From: Myxococcales bacterium
Lineage (GTDB): Bacteria; Myxococcota_A; Polyangia; Haliangiales; Haliangiaceae
Length of the DNA stretch: 64,000 nucleotides
Direction of reading: 5' to 3'
Assembly: GCA_016707895.1 (NCBI GenBank)
Contig: JADJGV010000002.1
Coordinates: forward strand, 496,001-560,000
Part shown: one piece after another, positions 1-13,265 of the stretch
Position numbering within the stretch: position 1 is the first letter of the stretch
How the letters are laid out: every line of letters starts with the position of its first letter
The notes under the pieces: model-generated
Told to the model about the DNA's origin: nothing
Database searches by the model: none
What the model saw: the letters and a program-made list of their open reading frames with translations, nothing else
Program-made: the position numbers and the translations under genes

Positions 1-1272
1 CTGGGCGCTCGGCCAGCTTGGCCCGCAGCCCGTCCAGCACGCCGGCGGCCTGCTCGGCGGTGGCGCGGCGCATGACGACGACGAACTCCTCGCCGCCGTA
101 GCGGCCGACCAGGTCGTTGCCGCGCAGGCGCTCGGCCAGCACCTTGGCGATGTCGCGCAGCACGGCGTCGCCGACCAGGTGGCCGTGCTGGTCGTTGACC
201 TGCTTGAAGTAGTCGACGTCGAGCAGCGCCACCGCGACGCGCTCGCCCGCCGCCGCGCCGTAGGCCAGCGCCGCCGCCAGCTGCTCGAGCGCGAACCGCC
301 GGTTGAAGATGCCGGTCAGCCCGTCGCGGATCGCCAGGTCGCGCAGGTGGGCCTCGCTGGCGCGCAGCGCCGCCTCGGCCCGCCGCTGCAGCGTCACGTC
401 GCGGAAGCTCCACACCCGACCGACGATGTCGCCGCGCAGCCGCTGCGGGCGGCCGGTGCGCTCGAACACCCGGCCGTCGAGCAGCTGGATCACGTCGACG
501 GTGTCGGCGTCGGGCGTGGCCAGGATGTCGGTGGCGCCGGCCAGGAACCGGTCGAGCTGGTTGGTCCGCTGCGCCATGTGGACCTGCATCAGGTCGACGT
601 CGCGCGGCGGCGTCTCCAGGCCCCACATCTCGAGGAAGCGGCGGTTGAACGCCACCACCTTCTGGCCGTCGATCGCGACGATGCCCTCGCCGGTCGACTC
701 GAGCGTCGCGGCCAGCAGCGCCTCGCGCCGCGCCCGCTGCGCCAGCTCGAGCGCCAGCGAGGTCAGGCTGGCGAGGAACGCCGCGTCGCGCTGCTCGGAG
801 GTGGTCCACGCGCGCGCGCCGCCGACGTGCTCGTTGCACACCACGCCGACCAGCGCGCCGCCGGTGCGCAGCGGCGCGTCGAGCAGCGCGCCGATCGTCA
901 GCGGCGTCAGGTAGCCGGCCGAGAACTCGCTGGTGCGCGGATCGGCGTGAGCGTCGATCGCCGCGATCGGCTCCTCGCTGGTCAGCGCCGCGAAGTAGCG
1001 CGGGTAGTCGGTGGCGGCCAGCACGACGCCGCTGGCGTGGACGCCGCGGTCGCGCTCGTACAGGTCGGCGCAGCGCAGGCTCTGGCGATCGTCGCTCAGC
1101 AGCCCACGCTGCAGCGGGCCACGCCGATGGCGGTGCACCCGGTCTCGGTGATCGCGCGGATCGCGCCGTCGGGATCCCCCTCGTAGCGGCGCCAGACCCG
1201 CGCCAGCTCCGACAGCGCGTCGGCCGACGTCGGCGGCGTGGGCTCGGCGTGATCGGGCGGGGACAACCTCAC
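1..1272 (-). CDS. GAF-PAS-GGDEF diguanylate cyclase, partial and frameshifted
   Basis: The protein would make cyclic-di-GMP from two GTP in the cytoplasm. Reading leftwards from a GTG at 1272, a short N-terminus leads into a GAF domain, then a PAS-like domain, then a GGDEF domain whose active-site signature is GGEEF at about 83-97 (RYGGEEFVVVM). The C-terminus lies beyond the left edge. The frame breaks near 1101-1110: the first frame ends ARCSVGC-stop, while the homologous continuation (LLSDDRQSLRCADLYERD) lies one frame over, as if one base were missing from a GTG-TGG-CTG run. Both sides are typical GAF sequence, so a sequencing or assembly indel is likelier than an old pseudogene. It lies 31 bases downstream of the EAL gene on the same strand, so the two probably form a c-di-GMP synthesis/breakdown pair. 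Confidence 0.8.
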
Positions 1273-1303
1273 CAGTGTAGCCGAAGACGCGCCGGGCCGG
1301 CGC

Positions 1304-2034
1304 TCAGCGGGGCAGCCGGTTGATGCGGACGGTCCGGCTGCGCGGCTCGATCTCCGACGGCCAGCGCACCGGCGGCAGCGGCGTCGCCGGCCGGGCCAAG
1401 AGGTAGCCCTGCCCGTAGCGGGCGCCGGCGGCGATGACCGACTCCAGCTCGGTCTCGGTCTCGATGCCCTCGGCCACCACCTTCGCGCCGAGGTCGGTGC
1501 ACAGCTGGATCACGCTGGCCACCAGCTTGAACATGCGCGAGCCCAGGCTCAGGCCGGCCACCAGTGCACGCCGCGGCCGCGCACCTCGTTGAGCATGTTC
1601 TGGCACTGCGCGAAGTGCGACAGCGGCACGTCCTCGGTGATCTCCAGGTAGACGTCCTCGCAGTGCTGGAAGATCGGGTCGTCGGGCTGGACCAGCCAGC
1701 CCTCGTTGAGCTCGGCCGGGTTGAGGTTCAGGAACAGCGGCGTGTCGGGGCAGCCGTCGACCGCCAGCTTGCGCAGCTTGCGCCCGAGCTGGCCCGTGAC
1801 GCCGTGCTTGGTGGCCGCGGCGAACAGGCTGATCGGCCCATCGAACTCGGGCGCGGTGGTGCGGGCCAGCGCCTCGTAGGCGAAGGCGCGCCGGGTGCGC
1901 AGGTCGACCACCGGCTGGTAGACGACGAACAGCTCGTCGGAGGTGAGCACGCGGTGGATCGGCTCGCGGTACGGCTCGCGCGGCGGTGGACTCCGGGTCT
2001 CGCGCAGCGGAGGGCTCTTGGTCGGGCGCGCCAC
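1304..2034 (-). pseudogene. EAL-domain protein lacking its catalytic core
   Basis: This is a stand-alone EAL (c-di-GMP phosphodiesterase-type) domain starting at GTG 2034, with GGGAG five bases upstream. The first frame has the EAL motif (AFAYEALAR), the conserved Asn (LFLNLNPAEL) and the EITE motif, then runs RGRGVHW into a stop near 1549. The other frame resumes at about 1560 with LVAGLSLGSRMFKLV and KVVAEGIET, and ends at 1304. By family spacing about 30 residues are missing at the junction, and these would carry the metal-binding DDFGTGYS motif and the catalytic Lys. This is therefore a deletion plus a frame change, not a single-base slip. As written the protein cannot hydrolyse c-di-GMP. 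It could be a decayed gene, a degenerate receptor, or a local assembly deletion. Confidence 0.75.
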
Positions 2035-2073
2035 GTCTCCCAGCGTAACAGACCGCGCGGCGCGGCTCGCGGC

Positions 2074-3482
2074 TTACTCGCCGTTGTCGATCATGCCGGC
2101 GCACACCGACAGCGTCGCCGGCTGGGTGTCGACGACCGACACCGGCGTGCCGGTGAGCCACGCGGTGATCGCGCCCCGCCACGTGAGCGGCTGCCCGCCG
2201 GGCGGCGTCACCGTCGTGATCTGGAAGTAGTCCTTGCTGGTGAGCGCGACGTGCTGGTTGCAGTTCGGCGCGTAGATCCCGGGCTGCGTGGTGATCGCGG
2301 CGCGCTCCTCGGCGGTGCTCTGGATGCCGGGCAGCGCCAGCGCGGTGGCGCGGTACCAGGTGGCCAGGGTCGGCATCGGCACGCCGAGGTCGGTGTAGTT
2401 GCCGCCGATCACCGGGTCGCGCAGGTCCTGGCGCGCGATGAACGGGGTCGTGATGTGGTTCATGACGACGTGGGTGTTGTCGCCGCACATCCACTGGTCG
2501 GCCGGGGCGTGCATGGCCAGGCACGACTGGTCCGTGTACATGCCCCAGTTGGCGGTCTGGACCACCGGCCAGCCCATGGTCTGGGCCTGGCCGTCGATCT
2601 GCGCGGCGATCGCAGGGTCGATGTCGCTCGAGCGCGGCGGCAGGTTGGCGTCGAACACGCCGCGCACCTGGGTGCCGTTGGGCGCCAGCCGCCCGGCGAC
2701 GTAGTCGAGGTTGTACTCGGCGCCGGCGCCGCCGGCCGACGTGCCGCTCCACACCACCAGGCTGGCGGCGGTCAGCCGCGGCAGCGTCACCGCGCCGTCG
2801 TCGGAGGTGACCGGGCCGGCCAGCAGCTGATCCAGCGCCGCCTGCACGATCGTGTGGCCGCGGAAGTGGATGCGGTAGCGCTGGGTGGGGTCGTTCGGGT
2901 TCTCGAGGATCGTGTCGCTCTTGGTGCCGCTCCAGCTGTCCGAGCTGCAGTAGTACATGAGCACGCCGTTGGCCTCGCCGAACGGGTTGATCCCGTCGCG
3001 GTCGAACAGCCCCTGGTTGTCGGTGTTGGCCACCATCGGCGTCCACCGCGTGCTCATCTTGGCCTTGTGTACTTCTGGGCGCCGCAGTAGCGGATCGCGC
3101 AGCTCCCGGCGGTGCCGCAGCCGCCGCCGCCCTGCTGGTAGAACCCAGCGACCGGCGTTGGTGCCGCCGGTCGAGGCGCGATGTAGATCACCGCGCGGGT
3201 GCCGTCGTTGCACACCGCGTCGGGGTTGGTCAGCGTGACCTTGCGCAGGTCGTCGCCGGCGCCGACGCCGGACGCCGGCGTGTACGCGCCGCATTGGGCC
3301 GCGAGGACCTCATCGATCATCGGCACCAGGTTGCCGGCGTCAGGCGCGGCGTCGATGGCGGGGGCCGCGTCCGCCGCGGCGTCGGGCGCGCCGGGCGGGG
3401 CGTCCGTGGTCGGGTGCTCGTCGACCGAGCCGCAGGCAGCGGCGAACAGCAGCAGCGCGACCACGCGTGGAGCGATAGGCAT
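2074..3482 (-). CDS. Pectin acetylesterase-family lipoprotein (frameshifted)
   Basis: A probable secreted serine esterase of the pectin acetylesterase/notum-like alpha-beta hydrolase family. The N-terminus at ATG 3482 (MPIAPRVVALLLFAAACGS) is a lipoprotein signal peptide, followed by an Asp/Ala/Pro linker. The oxyanion region (FYQQGGGGC) precedes a frame break near 3061-3071, where KYT continues as KAKMSTRWTPM one frame away. The second frame holds the nucleophile elbow GTSAGG and continues to the stop at 2074. Both halves match one family and join without lost residues, so a one-base indel is the simplest explanation. An alternative start at 3500 would add six residues. The substrate cannot be told from sequence; acetylated polysaccharide is the family's usual target. 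Confidence 0.7.
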
Positions 3483-3531
3483 GCGTGCCCGTCGTTGCAC
3501 GCCACAGGCCGCCGCAACCTCTCGAAACGAC

Positions 3532-3583
3532 GGTCCCGGCGGGACCTCGCGGTCCCGCTGTCGCCGCTGCTCCGGATCCGGAG
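3532..3583 (-). terminator. Two GC-rich hairpins after the monooxygenase gene
   Basis: Seven bases beyond the stop of the monooxygenase/reductase gene is a perfect 14-bp palindrome (CTCCGGATCCGGAG, 3570-3583). Further downstream is a 6-bp stem with a 3-base loop (GGTCCC-GGC-GGGACC, 3532-3546). Neither has a T-run on the transcribed side, so a role in ending or stabilising the transcript is inferred from position only. Confidence 0.3.
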
Positions 3584-3590
3584 ATACCGC

Positions 3591-5885
3591 TCAGGCGTTC
3601 AGCGCCAGCTGGGTCGCCCGCGCCAGGTTGCGCTCGAGCTGGAGCTTGCCGGCGTCGTACTGCACCGGCCACGGCACGTCGGTGACGCCCTGCTCGGCCG
3701 CGGCGTGCAGCGTCCAGTACGGATCGGCCAGGTGCGGCCGCGCCAGCGCGCACAGATCGGCGCGGCCAGCGGCGATGATCGTGTTGACGTGGTCGGCCTC
3801 GAAGATGTTGCCGACGGCGATGGTGGGCACGTGCAGCGCGTTGCGGATCTGATCCGACAGCGGGACCTGGAACATCCGGCCGTAGACCGGGCGCTCGTGC
3901 TTGACCACCTGCCCTGACGACACGTGGACGATGTCGACGCCGGCGGCCTGGAACCGGCGGGCGATCTCGACCGCCTCGTCGCCGGTGTTGCCGTCGGGTG
4001 CCCAGTCGTGGGCGCTGAGCCGCACCGACATCAGGCGCTCGGTCGGCCACGCCGCGCGCATCGCCGCGAACACCTCGAGCGGGAACTTGCAGCGGGCGTC
4101 GATGCTGCCGCCGTAGCGCGTCGGCGCGCCGGTTGGTCAGCGGCGACAGGAACGACGACAGCAGGTAGCCGTGGGCGCAGTGCAGCTCGAGCAGATCGAA
4201 CCCGCAGCGCGCGGCGCGCTTGGTCGCGGCGACGTGGGCGGCCAGCACCGCGTCCATGTCGGCGCGGGTCATCGTGCGGGGCACCTGCGACGTCCCCGGC
4301 AGGTACGGCAGCGGCGACGGCGCGATCAGCTCCCAGCCGCCGGCGGGCAGCGGCTGATCGGCGCCCTCCCACGCCAGCTTGGGTGGCGCCCTTGCGGCCG
4401 GCGTGGCCAAGCTGCAAGGCGATCTTGGTCGATCCGGCGCGGTGGACGAAGCCGACGACGCGCTTCCACGCGGCTTCCTGGACGTCGTTCCACAGGCCGG
4501 TGCAGCCCGGCGTGATGCGCGCCTCGGGCCCGACGCACGTCATCTCGGTGAACATCAGGCCGGCGCCGCCGCCGGCGCGCGCTGCCGTAGTGCACGAGGT
4601 GGAAGTCGTCGGGCGTGCCGTCCTGGGCCGAGTACATGCACATCGGCGACACCGCGACCCGGTTGGGGATCGTCAGGTGCCGCAGCCGGAACGGCGTGAA
4701 CATCGGCGGCACCGCGCGGTCGGGCACGCCGCTCTGGGCGGCGATCGCGCGATCGACGCCGGCGATGTAGGCCGGGTCGCGCAGCCGCTGGTTGGCGTGG
4801 CCGACCCGCTGGCTGCCGGTGAGCAGCGAGAACACGAACTGCTGCGGCGGCAGGTCGACGTAGCGGTCGACGTGCTCGAACCAGGTCATCCGGTTGCGCG
4901 CCGCGCTCTGCAGCTTGAGCGCCTCGACCTCGCGCTCGGCCTGGTAGCGGGCCAGCCGGGTCGGGACGTCGCCGTCGGTCGACTGCAGCACCGCGGCCAG
5001 CGCGATCGCGTCCTCCATGGCCAGCTTGGTGCCCGAGCCGATCGAGAAGTGCGCGGTGTGGGCGGCGTCGCCGAGCAGGACGATGTTGTCCTTGTACCAG
5101 CGCTCGCACAGCACGCGGTTGAAGCGCAGCCACACCGCCGAGCCGCGCAGGTGGCGGGCGTTGGAGATCAGGCGGTGACCGTCGAGCAGGTCGGCGAACA
5201 GCTCCTCGCACAGCGCGATCGACTGGTCGGCGGTCATCGCGTGCAGGCCGGCGGCGCGCCAGACGTGCTCGGGGGTCTCGACGATGAACGTCGACATCTC
5301 GTCGTCGAACCGGTACGCGTGCAGGTTGAACCAGCCGTGCGCGGTCTGGCGGAACGCGAACGTGAACGCGTCGAGCTTCTTCTTGGTGCCGAGCCAGATG
5401 AACCGGCAGTCGCCGACCTGGATCCGCGGGTTGAAGTGCGCCTCGTGCTTCTTGCGGGTCACCGAGTGCACGCCGTCGGCGCCGATCACCAGGTCGTACT
5501 GCTTGGCGTAGACGTCGGGGTCGGTGAACTCGGTCTCGTACTGGATCGTCACCCCCAGCGCGCGGGCGCGGCCCTGGAGGATCTGCAGCAGCTTCATCCG
5601 GGCGATGCCGCAGAAGCCGTGGCCGCTCGACGTGATCTTCTCGCCCTTGAAGTAGGTGTCGATGTCGTCCCAGTGGCGGAACGCGCCCTCGATCTGCTCG
5701 ACCACCTCGGGCGCCTGGGCCCGGAAGCCGTCCATGGTCTTGTCAGAGAACACCACGCCCCAGCCGAAGGTGTCCTCGGCCTTGTTGCGCTCGTAGACGG
5801 TGACCTCGTGGCGGGGGTCCGCCTGCTTCATCAGGATCGCGAAGAACAGGCCGGCGGGGCCGCCGCCGAGACAGAGGATGCGCAT
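3591..5885 (-). CDS. Bifunctional aryl-CoA monooxygenase/reductase (anthraniloyl- or salicylyl-CoA type), frameshifted
   Basis: The protein matches the fused flavoenzymes 2-aminobenzoyl-CoA monooxygenase/reductase and salicylyl-CoA 5-hydroxylase, which hydroxylate an aromatic CoA thioester and, in the aminobenzoyl type, also reduce the ring. From ATG 5885 there is an N-terminal FAD monooxygenase with the Rossmann motif LGGGPAGL and the FAD-binding LLGDAAHTAHF. A C-terminal old-yellow-enzyme domain has SPMCMYSAQDG, KLAWEG, HCAHGYLLSSFLSPLTN and TIAVGNIF. The second half is cut by three apparent one-base frame changes (near 4575-4590, 4380-4386 and 4120-4130), and family sequence continues across each. 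SD-like CAGGAG lies upstream. Tryptophan dioxygenase immediately upstream favours anthraniloyl-CoA as substrate. Sequencing error and recent pseudogenization are both possible. Confidence 0.8.
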
Positions 5886-5901
5886 CGGATACTCCTGGAA
5901 C

Positions 5902-7019
<1,118 letters not shown>

Positions 7020-7189
7020 CGGCCGGAGTGTCGTCAGATCGCCCCCGCGGCACAAGCGCGGCCCGCTGGTCTGGGCCTTGCGTCAGGGTGGCGCACAGCG
7101 CGATGCCGCGGTGCGGCAGGGTGATCAGATCCGATCAGCGGGGTAGGGCCGCCCGCGGGCGCGCGCCGCCCGCGTGGTATCCCCGAGCG

Positions 7190-7981
7190 ATGCGAACCGC
7201 GTTGCTGTCGCTGGTGCTGATCGGGTGTGGTGGCGCGCCGGCGCCGACCGCCAGCCCCGCGTCCCCCGCGCCGGCCACGATCGCGGCGCCGGCCCCGCTT
7301 CGGCTCACGGCGGTGCCGCGCGCGGTCGGCGATCGCTTCGACGAGACGTCGTACGACCACTACGACGTGATGGTCGACGGCGTGCACATCGTCGAGCTGG
7401 AGGAGTTCCGATGCAGCCGCGAGGTGCGGGCGGTGGCTGACGGCGCGGTGACCGAGCAGGTCACGCGGTACCACCAGTTCCACGTCGAGCAGCGCCGCGA
7501 CGGCCGGCTGGCGATCGGGCCCGACCTGGCTGGCCACACCTACCGGGTCGCGGTCGACGGCGCCGAGCTCGCGATCACCCGCGACGACGGCGCCGCGCTC
7601 GACCCCGCGGAGCGTGAGGCGGTCGCCCGCGACCACAACGACCTCGGGAGCCCGATGGCGTCGTCGGCGCTCGTCGGGACCGCCTGGGTGCCCGGGGTCG
7701 AGGTCGGGCTCGACCCCGCGGCGCAGCTGCGGTTCTTCGGCGAGGAGGCCAGCGGCACGGCGACGATGACGTTGATGGCGGCCACCGCCGACACGGTCAC
7801 CTTCGCCGGCGGCAACCACCGCACCTTCGGCGACGGCGTCGAGGTGACCGCGACCGGCACGTTCGTCTACGACCGCGCCACGCTCCGGCTGCGCCACCGC
7901 GAGGGCACCGCCACGCTCGCTGGCGCCTGGGTCGGCCGCTCCGAGCGCCGCACCGACATCACCGACGTCGCGGCGCGCTGA
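7190..7981 (+). CDS. Hypothetical lipoprotein, 263 aa
   Basis: I do not recognise a named family. ATG 7190 begins a lipoprotein signal peptide (MRTALLSLVLIGCGG; lipobox LIGC), then an Ala/Pro linker of about 25 residues and a globular region of about 220 residues with no membrane segment and strand-rich character. The pattern of alternating charged and hydrophobic strands in the second half suggests a beta-sandwich. It faces away from kynA across a 170-base gap and converges with the SRPBCC gene, ending four bases before that gene's stop. A location in the outer membrane or periplasm is inferred from the signal. Confidence 0.7.
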   Translation: MRTALLSLVLIGCGGAPAPTASPASPAPATIAAPAPLRLTAVPRAVGDRFDETSYDHYDVMVDGVHIVELEEFRCSREVRAVADGAVTEQVTRYHQFHVEQRRDGRLAIGPDLAGHTYRVAVDGAELAITRDDGAALDPAEREAVARDHNDLGSPMASSALVGTAWVPGVEVGLDPAAQLRFFGEEASGTATMTLMAATADTVTFAGGNHRTFGDGVEVTATGTFVYDRATLRLRHREGTATLAGAWVGRSERRTDITDVAAR

Positions 7982-7984
7982 GCG

Positions 7985-8422
7985 CTACGCCGTCTGGGCC
8001 CAGCGGCGGAACGCCTCGACGGTCCGCTGGGCGGTGTCGCTGGCGAGCGCGGCCTGGGCCCAGCGCGGCACGGTGCGGCCGGCCCAGGCGCGGAGCTGGT
8101 AGTGCAGGATGCAGCGGTCGGGCGCGACCGCCTCGATGCGGGCGGCGCCCTCGAGGCCGCGGGCGTCGTCGGTGGTGGCCGGCGACCAGCCCAGCGTGCG
8201 GGTGTCGTCGTCGTAGGTGTAGCGCAGCGTGTAGGTCAGGCTGCCGGTCGACGGCATCGAGGTGAACTGCACCACGCTCGGGCGGTGCGGCGCGCCGTCG
8301 ATGACCCGGGCCTCGGCGATGCCGGGCACCCAGTCGGGCGTCGCGCCGATGTCGGCGAGCAGCTGCCAGGCGCGATCGGCGGAGCACACAACCTCGATCG
8401 ATGCCTCGAGCACGGCCGCCAC
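7985..8422 (-). CDS. SRPBCC-superfamily protein
   Basis: A 145-residue protein from GTG 8422 with the START/polyketide-cyclase-like fold signature: an N-terminal strand (VLEASIEVVCSADRAWQLLADI), then PDWVPGIAEARVIDG, a central run of strands and a C-terminal helix. Such proteins bind lipids or other hydrophobic ligands, and no catalytic residue identifies a reaction here. It starts 13 bases after the ddl stop on the same strand, so it may be the last gene of the murC-murB-ddl unit, though nothing in it suggests a cell-wall role. Confidence 0.75.
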   Translation of the reverse strand: MAAVLEASIEVVCSADRAWQLLADIGATPDWVPGIAEARVIDGAPHRPSVVQFTSMPSTGSLTYTLRYTYDDDTRTLGWSPATTDDARGLEGAARIEAVAPDRCILHYQLRAWAGRTVPRWAQAALASDTAQRTVEAFRRWAQTA

Positions 8423-8435
8423 CGCCGCGTGGCGC

Positions 8436-9373
<938 letters not shown>

Positions 9374-9377
<4 letters not shown>

Positions 9378-10369
9378 ACGACTTCTCCGAGGACCTTGAC
9401 CTCGAGCTCGAGGGTGAGCCCGTGCACCTCGCGCACGCGGTCGCGCACGCGCTCGATCAACGTCAGCATGTCGGCGCAGGTGGCGCGCCCGGTGGACACC
9501 AGCCAGTTGGCGTGGACCGGCGAGCACACCGCGTCGCCGACCTGCCAGCCCTTGCAGCCGGCGCTCTCGATCAGCCGCCCGGCGAACTGGCCCGGCGGGT
9601 TCTTGAAGGTCGAGCCGTTGGACGCGACCTTCTTGGGCTCGCGCGCGGCGCGGCGGGCGCGCAGCTCGCGGATCTCGGCGTCGGCCTCGGCCCGGGGCCG
9701 CGGCCGCAACGTCAGCCCGGCGCGCACGACGAGCTCGTCGTGCGGCAGGTCGCTGGCGCGGTAGCGGAAGCCGCACGCGGCGTGGTCGCGGCGCACCGTG
9801 GTGGCGTCGGCCAGCCGCACGCTCTCGACCCAGGTGACGACGCTGGTGAACTCGCCGAGGTAGGTGCCGGCGTTCATGATCAGCCCGCCGCCGACCGAGC
9901 CGGGCACGCCGCCCAGGAACTCGAGGCCGCCGAGGTCGTGCTTGAGCGCGAGCTGCAGCAGCTTCGAGGTCGGCGTGCCGGCCTCGACCTCGATGGTGGT
10001 CGGCGAGGTCAGCGTCAGGCCGCGCAGGCGGCCGGTGTTGAGCACGACGCCGCGGACGCCGGCGTCGCGCACCAGCAGGTTGGAGCCGCCGCCGACGACG
10101 GTGACCGGCGCGCCGCGGGCGGCGCACCAGGCCAAGAGCGCCGCGAGGCGCGCGTGGGTCGACGGCCGCGCGAACGCGTCGGCTGGGCCGCCGATGCGCG
10201 CGGTGGTGTGGCGGCGCATCGGCTCGTCGAAGCCGACGTCGTCGCCCAGCACCTCGATCAGCGCCGCGCGGGCGGCGCCGTCGAAGATCGATCGCGGGTT
10301 TGGCTCCGCGGTGGCGAGCCGGTCGTCCGGCTCGTCGTCGCCGATCAGCAGCTCGTCGTCACCGGCCAT
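9374..10369 (-). CDS. murB: UDP-N-acetylmuramate dehydrogenase
   Basis: A flavoenzyme that reduces UDP-GlcNAc-enolpyruvate to UDP-MurNAc. From ATG 10369, after about 40 non-conserved residues, it shows the FAD-binding segments TVVGGGSNLLVRDAGVRG and GGLEFLGGVPGSVGGGLIMNAG, and ACGFRYRAS. The catalytic Ser lies in NGSTFKNPPG, and a C-terminal Glu in VKVLGE. At 331 residues it fits the shorter MurB type. It overlaps ddl by four bases. A small membrane-protein gene sits between it and murC. Confidence 0.95.
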
Positions 10370-10408
10370 CGCGAGCCCCCTCGTTGATGGCCGGGGACGC
10401 GGCGCCGA

Positions 10409-10756
10409 CTAGCGGGCCTGCATCGCGGTGCCGGGGGCACCGCCGCGAGCCGCGACCTCGTTGAACGCGGCCTGCTGGAGGTACGCGCCGACCGGCAAGA
10501 TGAAGAGCATCAGGATGAAGCCGAGGCCCTGCGAGTACTTGCCGTGCACCTTGGCCGCGCCGCCGGCGTACGACCAGTGGAAGATCAGGAACCCGATGAA
10601 CGGGACCAGACAGATCCAGCCGGTGATGATGCCCGCGTTGTACTTCGCGTTCATCTCGCGCTTGGTCGGCAGGTACCAGGTGAAGAACCAGACCAAGATG
10701 CCGACGATCGGAATGAGCCAGATGAGTGCCGCGTACAGTGGATTGCGTTGCTGCAT
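10409..10756 (-). CDS. Small membrane protein, three predicted helices
   Basis: A 115-residue protein from ATG 10756, with a purine-rich GGGGGGA stretch upstream. Hydrophobic segments lie at about residues 5-27, 43-63 and 75-93, separated by short basic loops (LPTKREMNAKYN). The tail is not hydrophobic. It resembles small proteins of unknown function in Gram-negative genomes, and I cannot assign a family. It interrupts the expected murC-murB adjacency, with 39 bases to murB and 111 to murC, so it is probably co-transcribed with cell-wall genes. Confidence 0.7.
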   Translation of the reverse strand: MQQRNPLYAALIWLIPIVGILVWFFTWYLPTKREMNAKYNAGIITGWICLVPFIGFLIFHWSYAGGAAKVHGKYSQGLGFILMLFILPVGAYLQQAAFNEVAARGGAPGTAMQAR

Positions 10757-10867
10757 TGAAGAAATCCCCCCTTGGATTGAAGGGAGAATGTTCGAGCCGC
10801 ACCGCCGCTTCGGTCAAGCGTCGCACCGGCAAACCCCACGCCTCGCCGTCGATTGTCGAATCCGCGT

Positions 10868-12286
<1,419 letters not shown>

Positions 12287-12409
12287 GGTGACCTCGGCGA
12301 CGAGCGGGCGGGGGTGGCGCACGGAGATGCAACGCGTGGTCGCGTCGGTTTGTGCCGTGCGGGGCCGTACATACCAGAACCCGGCGGATCCGGCGCGGCC
12401 GAGGCTGGG

Positions 12410-12898
12410 TCAGGGCGTCGCGCGGCGGCGCAGGCGCAGCTGCGGCAGGCCGTCCTCGACCTTGCGGGCGCCGTCGAGGGCGAAGCCGCCGCCGCGGTAG
12501 AACCCGAGCGCGCGGTCGTTGCCCTCGAGCACCCACAAGAGCACGTCGGACAGGCCGCGCCGGGCCAGCGCGACCAGCGCGTCGGCGAACAGCGCGCTGC
12601 CGACGCCGCGGCCCCACGCGGTCGGATCCACGTACAGCGCCCACAGCTCGCCCCAGCCGGCCAGGTCGCGGCTGGGCCCGACCGAGGCGAAGCCGCGCAC
12701 GCCGGCGGGGCCGTCGAACACCGCGGTGCGGACCGCGGAGCCAGGCCGCAGGTTGCGCTGCCAGGCCGCGGTGCGCGCCGGCACGGTGAACGTCGCCAGC
12801 CGTCCGGCGGGGATCAGCGCGCGGTACGCCGCGTGCCAGCTGGCGACGTGCACCCGGGCGATCGCCGCGGCGTCCTCGAGCCTCGCCTCGCGCACCAT
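12410..12898 (-). CDS. GNAT-family N-acetyltransferase
   Basis: A 162-residue acetyltransferase from ATG 12898. The opening VREARLEDAAAIARVHVASWHAAYRALIP is typical of the RimI-like/phosphinothricin acetyltransferase branch, and the acetyl-CoA pyrophosphate loop is WGRGVGSALF, preceded by the strand LWALYVDPTA. The last helix/strand pair (NDRALGFYRGGGF) completes the fold. The substrate is unknown. It is transcribed towards murC with a 123-base gap. Confidence 0.88.
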   Translation of the reverse strand: MVREARLEDAAAIARVHVASWHAAYRALIPAGRLATFTVPARTAAWQRNLRPGSAVRTAVFDGPAGVRGFASVGPSRDLAGWGELWALYVDPTAWGRGVGSALFADALVALARRGLSDVLLWVLEGNDRALGFYRGGGFALDGARKVEDGLPQLRLRRRATP

Positions 12899-12942
12899 GG
12901 GCGCAGTGTGGCACCTGGCGCGGCGCTGGGAAGCGTCGTCGA

Positions 12943-13242
12943 TCAACGCGGCGGCGCGGCGGCCTCGGCCTTCTCGATGCAGGCCTTGTACGCCTCGCAG
13001 GTCGACGTCGACTTGGCGCAGCCGGGGCCGGCCTTGATGCCGGTCAGCATGTCGAGCTCCTTGTTGCCGCTCTTGATCTCGCGGCAGAAGCCCTCGGCGA
13101 GCTTGAGCGTGATCGCCTTCTCGCTCTGCGGGTATCCGCCGCACTCGAAGTCGCGCTTGGCGTAGGTGGCGCACTCGTCGGGGGCGCCGCTGCCGCAGGC
13201 GGCGAGGGCGAGGCTGGTCAGGACCGCGAACGGACGCAACAT
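12943..13242 (-). CDS. Small cysteine-rich lipoprotein
   Basis: A 99-residue protein from ATG 13242 with a clear lipoprotein signal (MLRPFAVLTSLALAACGSG). After the lipobox the mature part contains six further Cys residues in about 75 residues, with otherwise hydrophilic, helical-looking sequence (GGYPQSEKAITLKLAEGFC). This suggests a small disulfide-bonded domain on the periplasmic face of a membrane. No known family is recognised. It sits 23 bases downstream of the large DUF4091-like lipoprotein gene and may share its transcript. Confidence 0.7.
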   Translation of the reverse strand: MLRPFAVLTSLALAACGSGAPDECATYAKRDFECGGYPQSEKAITLKLAEGFCREIKSGNKELDMLTGIKAGPGCAKSTSTCEAYKACIEKAEAAAPPR

Positions 13243-13265
13243 CGGCGGCAGCCTACCGCAACCGG

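Noticed and set aside
7121..7138. TGATC...GATCA inverted repeat in the kynA/lipoprotein gap
   Set aside because: Only five bases per arm with a six-base spacer; too short to support an operator in this composition.
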